Assembly (NCBI GenBank): GCA_030267565.1
Contig: BRXU01000010.1
Location: 2,972,501 to 3,036,500 of the forward strand
DNA from: Pleodorina starrii
Lineage: Eukaryota; Chlorophyta; Chlorophyceae; Chlamydomonadales; Volvocaceae
Length of the DNA: 64,000 nt
Reading direction: 5' to 3'
This document shows, piece by piece, positions 8,940 to 20,100 of this stretch (within the stretch, counting starts at the first letter, position 1; each line of letters opens with the position of its first letter). The notes beneath the pieces were generated by a model that saw only the letters and a list, made by a program, of their open reading frames with translations, was not told where the DNA came from and did not search any database. Position numbers and translations under genes: made by a program.

Positions 8940-9014
8940 ACCTGCGTCAAATCGGGAATAGAAACCGTATAGCAATGTTGCAGGTGCAGCACTCTGCTCC
9001 AAGGCTGTAATGTA
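8940..9014 (-). repeat. Dispersed repeat, copy 2
   Basis: Longest of three copies, minus strand: ATTACATTACAGCCTTGGAG block, then a GGTTTCTATTC block, then CCCGATTTGACGCAGGTG. Shares its first part with 105-134 (plus) and its last two blocks with 3848-3883 (minus). Confidence 0.6.
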
Positions 9015-9017
9015 ATC

Positions 9018-9122
9018 ATCGCCAACCATCATCAATCATCGCCAACCATCACCAACCATCACCAATCATCACCAATCATCACCAATCATCGCTAATCATC
9101 GCCAATCATCACCAATCATTGC
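9018..9122 (+). repeat. CCAATCATCA decamer array
   Basis: About ten copies of a 10-bp unit (CCAATCATCA, with gccaa and accaa variants). Each unit contains CCAAT or a near match. It lies about 180 bp upstream of the ATG at 9297 and may be part of that gene's control region. The rest of 8826-9296 holds only the dispersed repeat. Confidence 0.8.
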
Positions 9123-9296
9123 CTTTTTGTGTGTTTTTACGCGGGCTGCCACAGCTTGTTTCGACCAGGTAAATTATTATCACAAGAAACCCCCACCAAC
9201 CACAACAAACGACCAATAAGGGGCCTAAGGACAACCCCAAGTGAGGTCCTCACCCTGGGCATACTGCAACCCATCAATCCTTTCGTCACTTCTCTG

Positions 9297-9683
9297 ATGG
9301 CACATAGTCTGACCAATGCCACTGGGTTCACCACCATATCCCGGCAAGCGCCAATCCTAATCGCCGCCCTGGATGCTGTCATCAAGAGCACATGCTGGTG
9401 GACGCAATTTGAAAAAGATGTGTTTGGAATGGGATCGGTGCTTGTTGATGGCTCCGACATTGATACGGATGTGCAGGGGTGGGTGCTCGACGAGGTCTTG
9501 CATCTACTAGAAGTATTTCCAAAGGTGCGGGCATATGTGCTTGCCACAATCGACATGGGTCGTGAGTCAATGAGACACCCTCGCTATGCGAGGTTCGTGG
9601 ACAAGTCAAATCTGGATGCGTTCCTGGAAGCCATCCCAGCACACCGTGTCATACTAGAGTATGACTTTGCAGCCTTTCGATGA
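9297..9683 (+). CDS. Hypothetical 128-residue protein
   Basis: ATG 9297 (MAHSLTNATGF) chosen over an upstream GTG at 9129 because the intervening translation is low-complexity. The protein is mostly helical in look, with WWTQFEKDVFGMGSVLVDGS and VLDEVLHLLEVFPKVRAYVLATIDM, and ends EYDFAAFR. No family recognised. It converges on the small ankyrin-like gene at 9751. Confidence 0.5.
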   Translation: MAHSLTNATGFTTISRQAPILIAALDAVIKSTCWWTQFEKDVFGMGSVLVDGSDIDTDVQGWVLDEVLHLLEVFPKVRAYVLATIDMGRESMRHPRYARFVDKSNLDAFLEAIPAHRVILEYDFAAFR

Positions 9684-9750
9684 TGATGCCATCATTGTCA
9701 AGTCAAGACTGTCCTGAAGAGGAACATTTGAGAGGCTCACGGCTCACGGC

Positions 9751-10134
9751 TCACAAGCGGTGGCATCGGCAGTTGACTGCATCCTGTATTAGCTCAATCA
9801 CCTTGGCACACCCATTGTACTCGGCCCATTCCAAAGCATCTATGAGGTGGTCAGCCTGGAGCAATATAATGCCTAGTGTTTTCCAGTGGCCATTGATTAC
9901 TGCCTGACCCAGCCCAACATTCAGGTCTCCACTAGGGAAAACCCCATGCTCCATGAGGATCTGGACTGTCTTCCAGTGCCCATTCTGTACCGCCAAGCCA
10001 AATGCTTCGAACGGAAATTCCATGCCTGCCTTGAGAAACGTCTTTACAGACTTCCAGTGCCATTTTTCCGCCAGAACTACCTGCCACATTCGATCATTAC
10101 TGTACATACTCGCGCCAGCACCCAGCAAGGCCAT
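9751..10134 (-). CDS. Small ankyrin-like repeat protein
   Basis: 127 residues from ATG 10134. Three or four repeats share the pattern NGHWKTVQILMEHG / NGHWKTLGIILLQA / KWHWKSVKTFLKAG, typical of the short degenerate ankyrin repeats common in giant viruses. The C-terminus lies in a short GGCTCACGGCTCAC-rich patch. It is tandem with the larger ankyrin gene, 47 bp apart and same strand, so it may be a detached or decayed paralogue. Ankyrin repeats mediate protein binding; no partner can be inferred. Confidence 0.6.
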   Translation of the reverse strand: MALLGAGASMYSNDRMWQVVLAEKWHWKSVKTFLKAGMEFPFEAFGLAVQNGHWKTVQILMEHGVFPSGDLNVGLGQAVINGHWKTLGIILLQADHLIDALEWAEYNGCAKVIELIQDAVNCRCHRL

Positions 10135-10181
10135 GACAGTGCTGGCATGCCCACCAAGTGCTAAAGGTTTTCGTGATGACC

Positions 10182-11768
10182 TTAGATCCTTTTCTGATTC
10201 GTCTGTGAGCCTGGGACCTCATCCTCATCCTCCTCCTCATCATCCTCCTCCAAGTCGTCAACCTCAGCATCTCGGTCCATTTCCGGGCAGCCCAAGTTCA
10301 GCAGGCACTGCAGCACTGCGACGGAGACCATGTGGTGGTTGCAGTCCGCCAGCAGACCCCCCGGCGGCCCCCACGGGCAGCCCAGCCGGTGCAGGCACCG
10401 GAGCATCGCCAGATCACCATTGTGAGCGGCACCAAGGTAGGCGACGCCATCGGTCGGGAAGGGGCAGCCCCGCTCAACTAGCCACTCCAGCGCCTCTTCG
10501 CAGCCGTTCTCGGCGCAGTTGGCGATGGCCATGGGGCCCAAGGCCCAGCCGCGGACATGGAGCCAGGTCATCAGCTCAAGGTTGCCACTCGCCGACGCGA
10601 TATCGAGCAAGCTGGCTGCACCTTCAGCGGGTGCGACGCCCAGGCCCTCCACCGCCCAGGCCATCAACGGCAGGTGACCCTCCCGGGCCGCCACTTCCGC
10701 AACAGAACGGGCATCAAGGCTAAAGCCGCTGGCGTGCATGTACTGCAGTACGTCCAGATGGCCTTTGCGGGCGGCTTCCTTCACGTTGAACTGATAGTCG
10801 GTGGGCCGCACCCCCGCTTCCTCCACCAGGAAATGCAGGGCGGCAAGATTGCCAGAAATGACTGCAGTGAATGCCGCCCAATTACCGATGGGGTAGCCTC
10901 GGCCGCTCAGCCACTTCAGACGTGCGACCGCTTCATCGCCGTTACCGGCCAAAACAGCTTTACCGCAGACACTATCCACGTGGGGGTAGCCCAGCAGCCC
11001 CTCCAGCCACTCCACTTTGGCCTGCCAATCGGGCATGGTGCTGCTGGCCGCGTCCGCCAGGATGGCGCCCCTCATCTTCTCATCTCTGTCGTAGCACCAT
11101 GCTATGTGAGGCTTCCACAGCCGCTGCAGAGCCTCCAGGCTGAAGGTCTTCGCCGCGGTACAAGCCAAAAACTCGCAGAAATACCTCATGTAGGGATCGG
11201 GACGGTATTTAGTCAGCAGCCATAGCAAAAAGTCCTCATGCCCACCACGGGCAGCTGCGAGAACGATTTCTTCGTGCAGGAGGCTGCCGTTGGCGAGCAG
11301 CCACTCGCACACGTGCCGGTGGCCGGCCTCCGCAGCGAATTTGAGAGAATTGCCCCAGGGGCAGCCACGCGCACTCAGCACCTTGCACAAGTCGAGATGG
11401 CCCGCGGCTGCAGCGGCCTCGAGCAGCTCGCCCTGAAGATCAAGCCCCGCATTGGCCAGGGCAACCTCCAGGTTGGCGACACTGCCGCTTGCCGCCGTCA
11501 GGCACAGTATCCGCATCCGCTGCTTGCGAGACAACGCGCGAAACGCGCCTGGGTGGCCCCAGCGCTCCCGGAACACGTGGATGGGCGTTTGAAGCGAGAG
11601 CCGCAAGGTCTTGTGGTCAGCGAACTGCTGCGACGTCGTCTTGTCTATTAGATGTAATGTGCACGCCACTTCGTTAGCTGGCAGATGGTGCGCAATGCAC
11701 GCCACGATGCCCGGCAGCCAGATCCTCGAGCCGTATGGTGTGTGCATAGTAGTGACCGACTGGGACAT
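10182..11768 (-). CDS. Ankyrin protein of green-algal type with F-box-like N-terminus
   Basis: 528 residues from ATG 11768 (MSQSVTTMHTPYGSRIWLPG). An upstream in-frame ATG at 12041 would add 91 residues but overlaps the region ahead of the opposite zinc-finger gene. Residues ~14-60 (RIWLPGIVACIAHHLPANEV) resemble an F-box-like module; from ~85 on come many ankyrin-type repeats with hallmark phrases AAAAGHLDLCKVLSARGCPW, AAEAGHRHVCEWLLANG and AARGGHEDFLLWLL. The tail is acidic (EDDEEEDEDE). The whole design closely resembles a large ankyrin family I associate with Chlamydomonas and relatives, rather than the usual viral ankyrins. It implies capture from the algal host. F-box/ankyrin pairs usually direct substrates to SCF ubiquitin ligases; that role is inference. 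Confidence 0.75.
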   Translation of the reverse strand: MSQSVTTMHTPYGSRIWLPGIVACIAHHLPANEVACTLHLIDKTTSQQFADHKTLRLSLQTPIHVFRERWGHPGAFRALSRKQRMRILCLTAASGSVANLEVALANAGLDLQGELLEAAAAAGHLDLCKVLSARGCPWGNSLKFAAEAGHRHVCEWLLANGSLLHEEIVLAAARGGHEDFLLWLLTKYRPDPYMRYFCEFLACTAAKTFSLEALQRLWKPHIAWCYDRDEKMRGAILADAASSTMPDWQAKVEWLEGLLGYPHVDSVCGKAVLAGNGDEAVARLKWLSGRGYPIGNWAAFTAVISGNLAALHFLVEEAGVRPTDYQFNVKEAARKGHLDVLQYMHASGFSLDARSVAEVAAREGHLPLMAWAVEGLGVAPAEGAASLLDIASASGNLELMTWLHVRGWALGPMAIANCAENGCEEALEWLVERGCPFPTDGVAYLGAAHNGDLAMLRCLHRLGCPWGPPGGLLADCNHHMVSVAVLQCLLNLGCPEMDRDAEVDDLEEDDEEEDEDEVPGSQTNQKRI

Positions 11769-12021
11769 TTGCTTTGCGCCTATAAGAATCAAACGTTCGC
11801 TCAAGGATATATGCGTCCGTATGCGACCTTTCGCAAAGCCTAGGCGTGCACAGAATACACAAAAAATGAGTTGAAGCTCCGTAGCAATTGTGGATTCTCG
11901 GTAACGAATTCGGTACGGCAGACGTTGAGTGGGTGACAGAGAACAGTGTTGCTCTAGCGGGAATCCCGGAATGGGTTTAAGTGTTGTTGAGATACCGTTA
12001 CCTCTAAAATCTGTTTTGTGG

Positions 12022-12819
12022 ATGACAGGGAAAATATACAAGCGGTACCAATGCTCCCGTTGTCTCTATGTTGCGAAGCATGCTGACTTGGTACGGCATA
12101 TTGCCAGGAAAAAACAGTGTTGTTGCAGGAATCCACAGTGGCCGTGTGACAAGCCCCCAGACATCAAGGTGGTGTACGTGCCCCTCGACGACGATGAACA
12201 TATTGTTCCCGCCGAACCGACCATACCACTAGATGCAATCAGGGATGCCGTGCGGTCGGTGATGACATCTCACACACCAACAACCGTGTACAATACAAAC
12301 AATATCAGCATCAATGTCATTGGGTTTGGCAATGAAGTACTGTCTCACCTGACGGGTGACAAGCTCCGCTCTATATACGAGTCAACCCCAGTTCTTGACA
12401 TTCTGACGCATGTCATCGAGGCCATATACTTTGATCCAGAGTTGAAGGGTAAAAATGCCACATTTATTCTGCCAACGCCCGGTAATCCACAGAATCGCTA
12501 CGCTGTAATTCGTGATCCCACACGTCCAAGCTGCACAAAATTCGTTCCAGCACATGATGTTGCAGCAAATGTTGCACAAAAGGGCGTGGATGTCATTGAC
12601 GAGTCCATCAACATTGAAGACAGCAGCTTTTACTGCAGGCTCCATCCCGCACTCCACAGGAAAATAGATGCACATGTCGACCGCTTGACTGATTTGTTGA
12701 ACTCGGACCCGAATTCAACTGAGAGTGTTGCCATGCTGCAAAATGTGGCATTGCAACTCTCGGATATCACACAGCGACAGTGTGCACCCGTTTCACTTCA
12801 CACATGCAAACAAATATGA
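12022..12819 (+). CDS. C2H2 zinc-finger protein of giant-virus type
   Basis: 265 residues from ATG 12022 (MTGKIYKRYQCSRCLYVAKH); an in-frame ATG at 11971 is the alternative. The N-terminus has one C2H2-like finger, YQCSRCLYVAKHADLVRHIA with RKKQC after it. A linker follows, then TVYNTNNISINVIGFGNEVL, the Asn-rich 'NINGFG'-like strand typical of a zinc-finger family spread in mimivirus-like and other large viruses. The C-terminal ~150 residues resemble the same family (IYFDPELKGKNATFILP, then a region with a YAVIRD motif). A paralogue lies at 51696-52493. Probably DNA-binding; role in viral transcription is inference. The kinase follows 28 bp later on the same strand. Confidence 0.75.
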   Translation: MTGKIYKRYQCSRCLYVAKHADLVRHIARKKQCCCRNPQWPCDKPPDIKVVYVPLDDDEHIVPAEPTIPLDAIRDAVRSVMTSHTPTTVYNTNNISINVIGFGNEVLSHLTGDKLRSIYESTPVLDILTHVIEAIYFDPELKGKNATFILPTPGNPQNRYAVIRDPTRPSCTKFVPAHDVAANVAQKGVDVIDESINIEDSSFYCRLHPALHRKIDAHVDRLTDLLNSDPNSTESVAMLQNVALQLSDITQRQCAPVSLHTCKQI

Positions 12820-12847
12820 CACTCTACTGTAAACACTCTACTGTAAA

Positions 12848-14188
12848 ATGTCCCAATATATTGGTGAGGGTGCTTATGGGTGTGTGTTTCGAGCCCATCT
12901 TCCATGCGAAGATGGCGACCCCAAGCGCAACAGCTCCTCCAAATATGTGTCAAAGGTTTTTGGCAATGAAACGGATGCACAGAATGAATTCGACATGCAC
13001 AATGACATAACAGCAGCTTACAATAAGGCAGACTTCATGGTCCATCTGCAGCGCAGATGCCTTGTTAGGAAGGATGATATCGACCCTGCTGAGCTAGATA
13101 AATGTAGGCTTCTGAAGAATAAAAATGTACCAGACAAGCTGCATCAGATTGTTTATGAGGATGGTGGCATACCGGTTTGGCGCTGCCCAGAATCAAATGT
13201 GCCGTTCTTGAGTTTTGTAAACGGACTACCAAATACATTTGCAGGCCTGGAAGCATTTGCCAAATTAAACGTGTGCCACATGGACATCAAGCCAGACAAC
13301 ATGTTATATAGCTTTGGGGATGGCAAGGTCCGTCTGATTGATGTGGCCTTGTCATTAAGATTTAATGGCATGTTCTCAGAATCGACACAGCATCGGTTTA
13401 ATAAACCATACGCTCCGTACCCACCAGAGTGCAATCTACTCGCGTTTGGCATAATGTTGATGACGAAAGGTTACCTCTCACAATCGATGTATGGCACAGA
13501 CCCTGTAAAAAAGGAAGATGCCTCATTTTTGATACAGTATGGCTACATCAGCTTCACAATGGATGCGCAGATGCATCTTCTCATGGATAACTTTAAACAA
13601 CATGCACAACATGTCATTGCCGTCACTCGACAGTGCATGCGCTTGAAAGGGCGCGTATTGGGAGAAAAGAGTACAAGAGAGCAACGTGAGTATGACGACA
13701 TGCTTGGAGGTTTGCTGGATTTTATGGAAGCTGTCAGACTTTACTTGATGCGTGAAGATGAACGTTTGGATGTGAGAAAGAATGTGATACATATACTAAC
13801 AAGCACGATGGGGTCAACCCAACATGGGGCATTGAGTGAAAAATTACGTTCAGCTCACCTAAACATATTCTACGACCATATGAATACACAATATGGCAAC
13901 GGCGCCATTGATGTGTACTCACTGGGCACCAGCATTGCTATCATGGTTATCAAATACATGAACATCATTATGATGTCTGCATTACCAAAAACAGATGCAC
14001 ATGCCAATACTGCATCACCAGTCGATTGGCAATCCATACACCAACAGATTCGTGTAGCCATTAACCTCTTAGGGCTTGCAAAGCAAATGACACATCTTGA
14101 TGCGGTGCAGCGCATCAGTATATATGATGCACATGCCCAGTTACAGTCCATAATAAAAGGTGCAGGCTGTCTTCTCAAACCTGTTTGA
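12848..14188 (+). CDS. Ser/Thr protein kinase of giant-virus type
   Basis: 446 residues from ATG 12848. Glycine loop GEGAYGCVFRA at residues 5-15, a Lys in KYVSKVFG (~37), a catalytic loop CHMDIKPDNML (Asp ~146, His-x-Asp in place of HRD), and LIDVALS (~164) in the position of DFG, with the metal-binding Asp kept but Phe-Gly replaced by Val-Ala. YPPECNLLAFGIML stands in the APE/helix-F region. This matches kinases packaged in virions of large DNA viruses. The last residues (LLKPV) and stop are encoded by the start of the tandem repeat array, so the original C-terminus was probably replaced by repeat sequence. Confidence 0.85.
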   Translation: MSQYIGEGAYGCVFRAHLPCEDGDPKRNSSSKYVSKVFGNETDAQNEFDMHNDITAAYNKADFMVHLQRRCLVRKDDIDPAELDKCRLLKNKNVPDKLHQIVYEDGGIPVWRCPESNVPFLSFVNGLPNTFAGLEAFAKLNVCHMDIKPDNMLYSFGDGKVRLIDVALSLRFNGMFSESTQHRFNKPYAPYPPECNLLAFGIMLMTKGYLSQSMYGTDPVKKEDASFLIQYGYISFTMDAQMHLLMDNFKQHAQHVIAVTRQCMRLKGRVLGEKSTREQREYDDMLGGLLDFMEAVRLYLMREDERLDVRKNVIHILTSTMGSTQHGALSEKLRSAHLNIFYDHMNTQYGNGAIDVYSLGTSIAIMVIKYMNIIMMSALPKTDAHANTASPVDWQSIHQQIRVAINLLGLAKQMTHLDAVQRISIYDAHAQLQSIIKGAGCLLKPV

Positions 14189-17100
14189 GATTTTCAAGAG
14201 ACCCCTGACGCAACATTTACAGTCGTTCTGTCACATGTGTTTTTGCGTCTCCTGACATGTTTATTGGGTAAAAGTACCGAGGGTGGAATTCCACCTTTTT
14301 GGTGGAATTTTCTGCTGTCTTCTCAAACCTGTTTGAGATTTTCAAGAGACCCCTGACGCAACATTTACAGTCGTTCTGTCACATGTGTTTTTTGTGTCTC
14401 CTGACATGTTTATTGGGCAAACACACCGAGGGTGGAATTCCACCTTTTTGGTGGAATTTTGCGGAATTTTCTGCTGTCTTCTCAAACCTGTTTGAGATTT
14501 TCAAGAGACCCCTGACGCAACATTTACAGTCGTTCTGTCACATGTGTTTTTTGTGTCTCCTGACATGTTTATTGGGCAAACACACCGAGGGTGGAATTCC
14601 ACCTTTTTGGTGGAATTTTGCGGAATTTTCTGCTGTCTTCTCAAACCTGTTTGAGATTTTCAAGAGACCCCTGAAGCAACATGTACAGTCGTTCTGTCAC
14701 ATGTGTTTTTTGTGTCTCCTGACATGTTTATTGGGCAAACACACCGAGGGTGGAATTCCACCTTTTTGGTGGAATTTTGCGGAATTTTTTGCTGTCTTCT
14801 CAAACCTGTTTGAGATTTTCAAGAGACCCCTGACGCAACATTTACAGTCGTTCTGTCACATGTGTTATTGTGTCTCCTGACATGTTTATTGGGCAAACAC
14901 ACCGAGGGTGGAATTCCACCTTTTTGGTGGATTTTTTTGCTGTCTTCTCAAACCTGTTTGAGATTTTCAAGAGACCCCTGACGCAACATTTACAGTCGTT
15001 CTGTCACATGTGTTATTGTGTCTCCTGACATGTTTATTGGGCAATCATGCCGAGGGTGAAATTCCACCTTTTTGGTGGAATTTTGCGGAATTTTCTGCTG
15101 TCTTCTCAAACCTGTTTGAGATTTTCAAGAGACCCCTGACGCAACATTTACAGTCGTTCTGTCACATGTGTTTTTTGTGTCTCCTGACATGTTTATTGGG
15201 CAAACATGCCGAGGGTGGAATTCCACCTTTTTGGTGGAATTTTCTGCTGTCTTCTCAAACCTGTTTGAGATTTTCAAGAGACCCCTAAAGCAACATGTAC
15301 AGTCGTTCTGTCACATGTGTTTTTGCGTCTCCTGACATGTTTATTGGGCAAACACACCGAGGGTGGAATTCCACCTTTTTGGTGGAATTTTGCGGAATTT
15401 TCTGCTGTCTTCTCAAACCTGTTTGAGATTTTCAAGAGACCCCTGACGCAACATTTACAGTCGTTCTGTCACATGTGTTATTGTGTCTCCTGACATGTTT
15501 ATTGGGCAAACACACCGAGGGTGGAATTCCACCTTTTTGGTGGAATTTTGCGGAATTTTTTGCTGTCTTCTCAAACCTGTTTGAGATTTTCAAGAGACCC
15601 CTGACGCAACATTTACAGTCGTTCTGTCACATGTGTTATTGTGTCTCCTGACATGTTTATTGGGCAAACACACCGAGGGTGGGATTCCACCTTTTTGGTG
15701 GAATTGTTTTGCTGTCTTCTCAAACCTGTTTCAGATTTTCAAGAGACCCCTGACGCAACATTTACAGTCGTTCTGTCACATGTGTTTTTTGTGTCTCCTG
15801 ACATGTTTATTGGGCAAACATGCCGAGGTGGAATTCCACCTTTTTGGTGGAATTTTCTGCTGTCTTCTCAAACCTGTTTGAGATTTTCAAGAGACCCCTG
15901 ACGCAACATGTACAGTCGTTCTGTCACATGTGTTATTGTGTCTCCTGACATGTTTATTGGGCAAACACACCGAGGGTGGAATTCCACCTTTTTGGTGGAA
16001 TTTTGCGGAATTTTCTGCTGTCTTCTCAAACCTGTTTGAGATTTTCAAGAGACCCCTGACGCAACATGTACAGTCGTTCTGTCACATGTGTTATTGTGTC
16101 TCCTGACATGTTTATTGGGCAAACATGCCGAGGGTGGAATTCCACCTTTTTGGTGGAATTTTGCGGAATTTTCTGCTGTCTTCTCAAACCTGTTTGAGAT
16201 TTTCAAGAGACCCCTGACGCAACATTTACAGTCGTTCTGTCACATGTGTTTATTGTGTCTCCTGACATGTTTATTGGGCAAACACACCGAGGGTGGAATT
16301 CCACCTTTTTGGTGGAATTTTGCGGAATTTTCTGCTGTCTTCTCAAACCTGTTTGAGATTTTCAAGAGACCCCTGACGCAACATTTACAGTCGTTCTGTC
16401 ACATGTGTTTTTTGTGTCTCCTGACATGTTTATTGGGCAAACACACCGAGGGTGGAATTCCACCTTTTTGGTGGAATTTTGCGGAATTTTCTGCTGTCTT
16501 CTCAAACCTGTTTGAGATTTTCAAGAGACCCCTGAAGCAACATGTACAGTCGTTCTGTCACATGTGTTTTTTGTGTCTCCTGACATGTTTATTGGGCAAA
16601 CACACCGAGGGTGGAATTCCACCTTTTTGGTGGAATTTTGCGGAAGTTTTTGCTGTCTTCTCAAACCTGTTTGAGATTTTCAAGAGACCCCTGACGCAAC
16701 ATTTACAGTCGTTCTGTCACATGTGTTATTGTGTCTCCTGACATGTTTATTGGGCAAACACACCGAGGGTGGAATTCCACCTTTTTGGTGGATTTGTTTG
16801 CTGTCTTCTCAAACCTGTTTGAGATTTTCAAGAGACCCCTGACGCAACATTTACAGTCGTTCTGTCACATGTGTTATTGTGTCTCCTGACATGTTTATTG
16901 GGCAATCATGCCGAGGGTGAAATTCCACCTTTTTGGTGGAATTTTGCGGAATTTTCTGCTGTCTTCTCAAACCTGTTTGAGATTTTCAAGAGACCCCTGA
17001 CGCAACATTTACAGTCGTTCTGTCACATGTGTTTTTTGTGTCTCCTGACATGTTTATTGGGCAAACATGCCGAGGGTGGAATTCCACCTTTTTGGTGGAA

Positions 17101-20100
17101 TTTTCTGCTGTCTTCTCAAACCTGTTTGAGATTTTCAAGAGACCCCTAAAGCAACATGTACAGTCGTTCTGTCACATGTGTTTTTGCGTCTCCTGACATG
17201 TTTATTGGGCAAACACACCGAGGGTGGAATTCCACCTTTTTGGTGGAATTTTGCGGAATTTTCTGCTGTCTTCTCAAACCTGTTTGAGATTTTCAAGAGA
17301 CCCCTGACGCAACATTTACAGTCGTTCTGTCACATGTGTTATTGTGTCTCCTGACATGTTTATTGGGCAAACACACCGAGGGTGGGATTCCACCTTTTTG
17401 GTGGAATTGTTTTGCTGTCTTCTCAAACCTGTTTCAGATTTTCAAGAGACCCCTGACGCAACATTTACAGTCGTTCTGTCACATGTGTTTTTTGTGTCTC
17501 CTGACATGTTTATTGGGCAAACATGCCGAGGTGGAATTCCACCTTTTTGGTGGAATTTTCTGCTGTCTTCTCAAACCTGTTTGAGATTTTCAAGAGACCC
17601 CTGACGCAACATGTACAGTCGTTCTGTCACATGTGTTATTGTGTCTCCTGACATGTTTATTGGGCAAACACACCGAGGGTGGAATTCCACCTTTTTGGTG
17701 GAATTTTGCGGAATTTTCTGCTGTCTTCTCAAACCTGTTTGAGATTTTCAAGAGACCCCTGACGCAACATGTACAGTCGTTCTGTCACATGTGTTATTGT
17801 GTCTCCTGACATGTTTATTGGGCAAACATGCCGAGGGTGGAATTCCACCTTTTTGGTGGAATTTTGCGGAATTTTCTGCTGTCTTCTCAAACCTGTTTGA
17901 GATTTTCAAGAGACCCCTGACGCAACATTTACAGTCGTTCTGTCACATGTGTTTATTGTGTCTCCTGACATGTTTATTGGGCAAACACACCGAGGGTGGA
18001 ATTCCACCTTTTTGGTGGATTTTTTTGCTGTCTTCTCAAACCTGTTTGAGATTTTCAAGAGACCCCTGACGCAACATTTACAGTCGTTCTGTCACATGTG
18101 TTTTTTGTGTCTCCTGACATGTTTATTGGGCAAACATGCCAAGGGTGGAATTCCACCTTTTTGGTGGAATTTTCTGCTGTCTTCTCAAACCTGTTTGAGA
18201 TTTTCAAGAGACCCCTGACGCAACATGTACAGTCGTTCTGTCACATGTGTTATTGTGTCTCCTGACATGTTTATTGGGCAAACACACCGAGGGTGGAATT
18301 CCACCTTTTTGGTGGAATTTTGCGGAATTTTCTGCTGTCTTCTCAAACCTGTTTGAGATTTTCAAGAGACCCCTGACGCAACATGTACAGTCGTTCTGTC
18401 ACATGTGTTATTGTGTCTCCTGACATGTTTATTGGGCAAACATGCCGAGGGTGGAATTCCACCTTTTTGGTGGAATTTTGCGGAATTTTCTGCTGTCTTC
18501 TCAAACCTGTTTGAGATTTTCAAGAGACCCCTGACGCAACATTTACAGTCGTTCTGTCACATGTGTTTATTGTGTCTCCTGACATGTTTATTGGGCAAAC
18601 ACACCGAGGGTGGAATTCCACCTTTTTGGTGGAATTTTTTGCTGTCTTCTCAAACCTGTTTGAGATTTTCAAGAGACCCCTGACGCAACATTTACAGTCG
18701 TTCTGTCACATGTGTTTTTTGTGTCTCCTGACATGTTTATTGGGCAAACATGCCAAGGGTGGAATTCCACCTTTTTGGTGGAATTTTCTGCTGTCTTCTC
18801 AAACCTGTTTGAGATTTTCAAGAGACCCCTGACGCAACATGTACAGTCGTTCTGTCACATGTGTTATTGTGTCTCCTGACATGTTTATTGGGCAAACACA
18901 CCGAGGGTGGAATTCCACCTTTTTGGTGGAATTTTGCGGAATTTTATGCTGTCTTCTCAAACCTGTTTGAGATTTTCAAGAGACCCCTGACGCAACATGT
19001 ACAGTCGTTCTGTCACATGTGTTATTGTGTTTCCTGACATGTTTATTGGGCAAACATGCCGAGGGTGGAATTCCACCTTTTTGGTGGAATTTTGCGGAAT
19101 TTTCTGCTGTCTTCTCAAACCTGTTTGAGATTTTCAAGAGGCCCCTGACGCAACATTTACAGTCGTTCTGTCACATGTGTTTATTGTGTCTCCTGACATG
19201 TTTATTGGGCAAACACACCGAGGGTGGAATTCCACCTTTTTGGTGGAATTTTTTGCTGTCTTCTCAAACCTGTTTGAGATTTTCAAGAGACCCCTGACGC
19301 AACATTTACAGTCGTTCTGTCACATGTGTTTTTTGTGTCTCCTGACATGTTTATTGGGCAAACACACCGAGGGTGGAATTCCACCTTTTTGGTGGAATTT
19401 TGCGGAATTGTTTGCTGTCTTCTCAAACCTGTTTGAGATTTTCAAGAGACCCCTGACGCAACATTTACAGTCGTTCTGTCACATGTGTTTTTTGTGTCTC
19501 CTGACATGTTTATTGGGCAAACACACCGAGGGTGGAATTCCACCTTTTTGGTGGAATTTTGCGGAATTGTTTGCTGTCTTCTCAAACCTGTTTGAGATTT
19601 TCAAGAGACCCCTGACGCAACATTTACAGTCGTTCTGTCACATGTGTTTCTTGTGTCTCCTGACATGTTTATTGGGCAAACATGCCGAGGGTGGAATTCC
19701 ACCTTTTTGGTGGAATTTTGCGGAATTTTTTGCTGTCTTCTCAAACCTGTTTGAGATTTTCAAGAGACCCCTGACGCAACATTTACAGTCGTTCTGTCAC
19801 ATGTGTTTCTTGTGTCTCCTGACATGTTTATTGGGCAAACATGCCGAGGGTGGAATTCCACCTTTTTGGTGGAATTTTGCGGAATTTTTTGCTGTCTTCT
19901 CAAACCTGTTTGAGATTTTCAAGAGACCCCTGACGCAACATTTACAGTCGTTCTGTCACATGTGTTATTTTGTCTCCTGACATGTTTATTGGGCAAACAT
20001 GTTTGAGATTTTCAAGAGACCCCTGACGCAACATTTACAGTCGTTCTGTCACATGTGTTTCTTGTGTCTCCTGACATGTTTATTGGGCAAACATGCCGAG

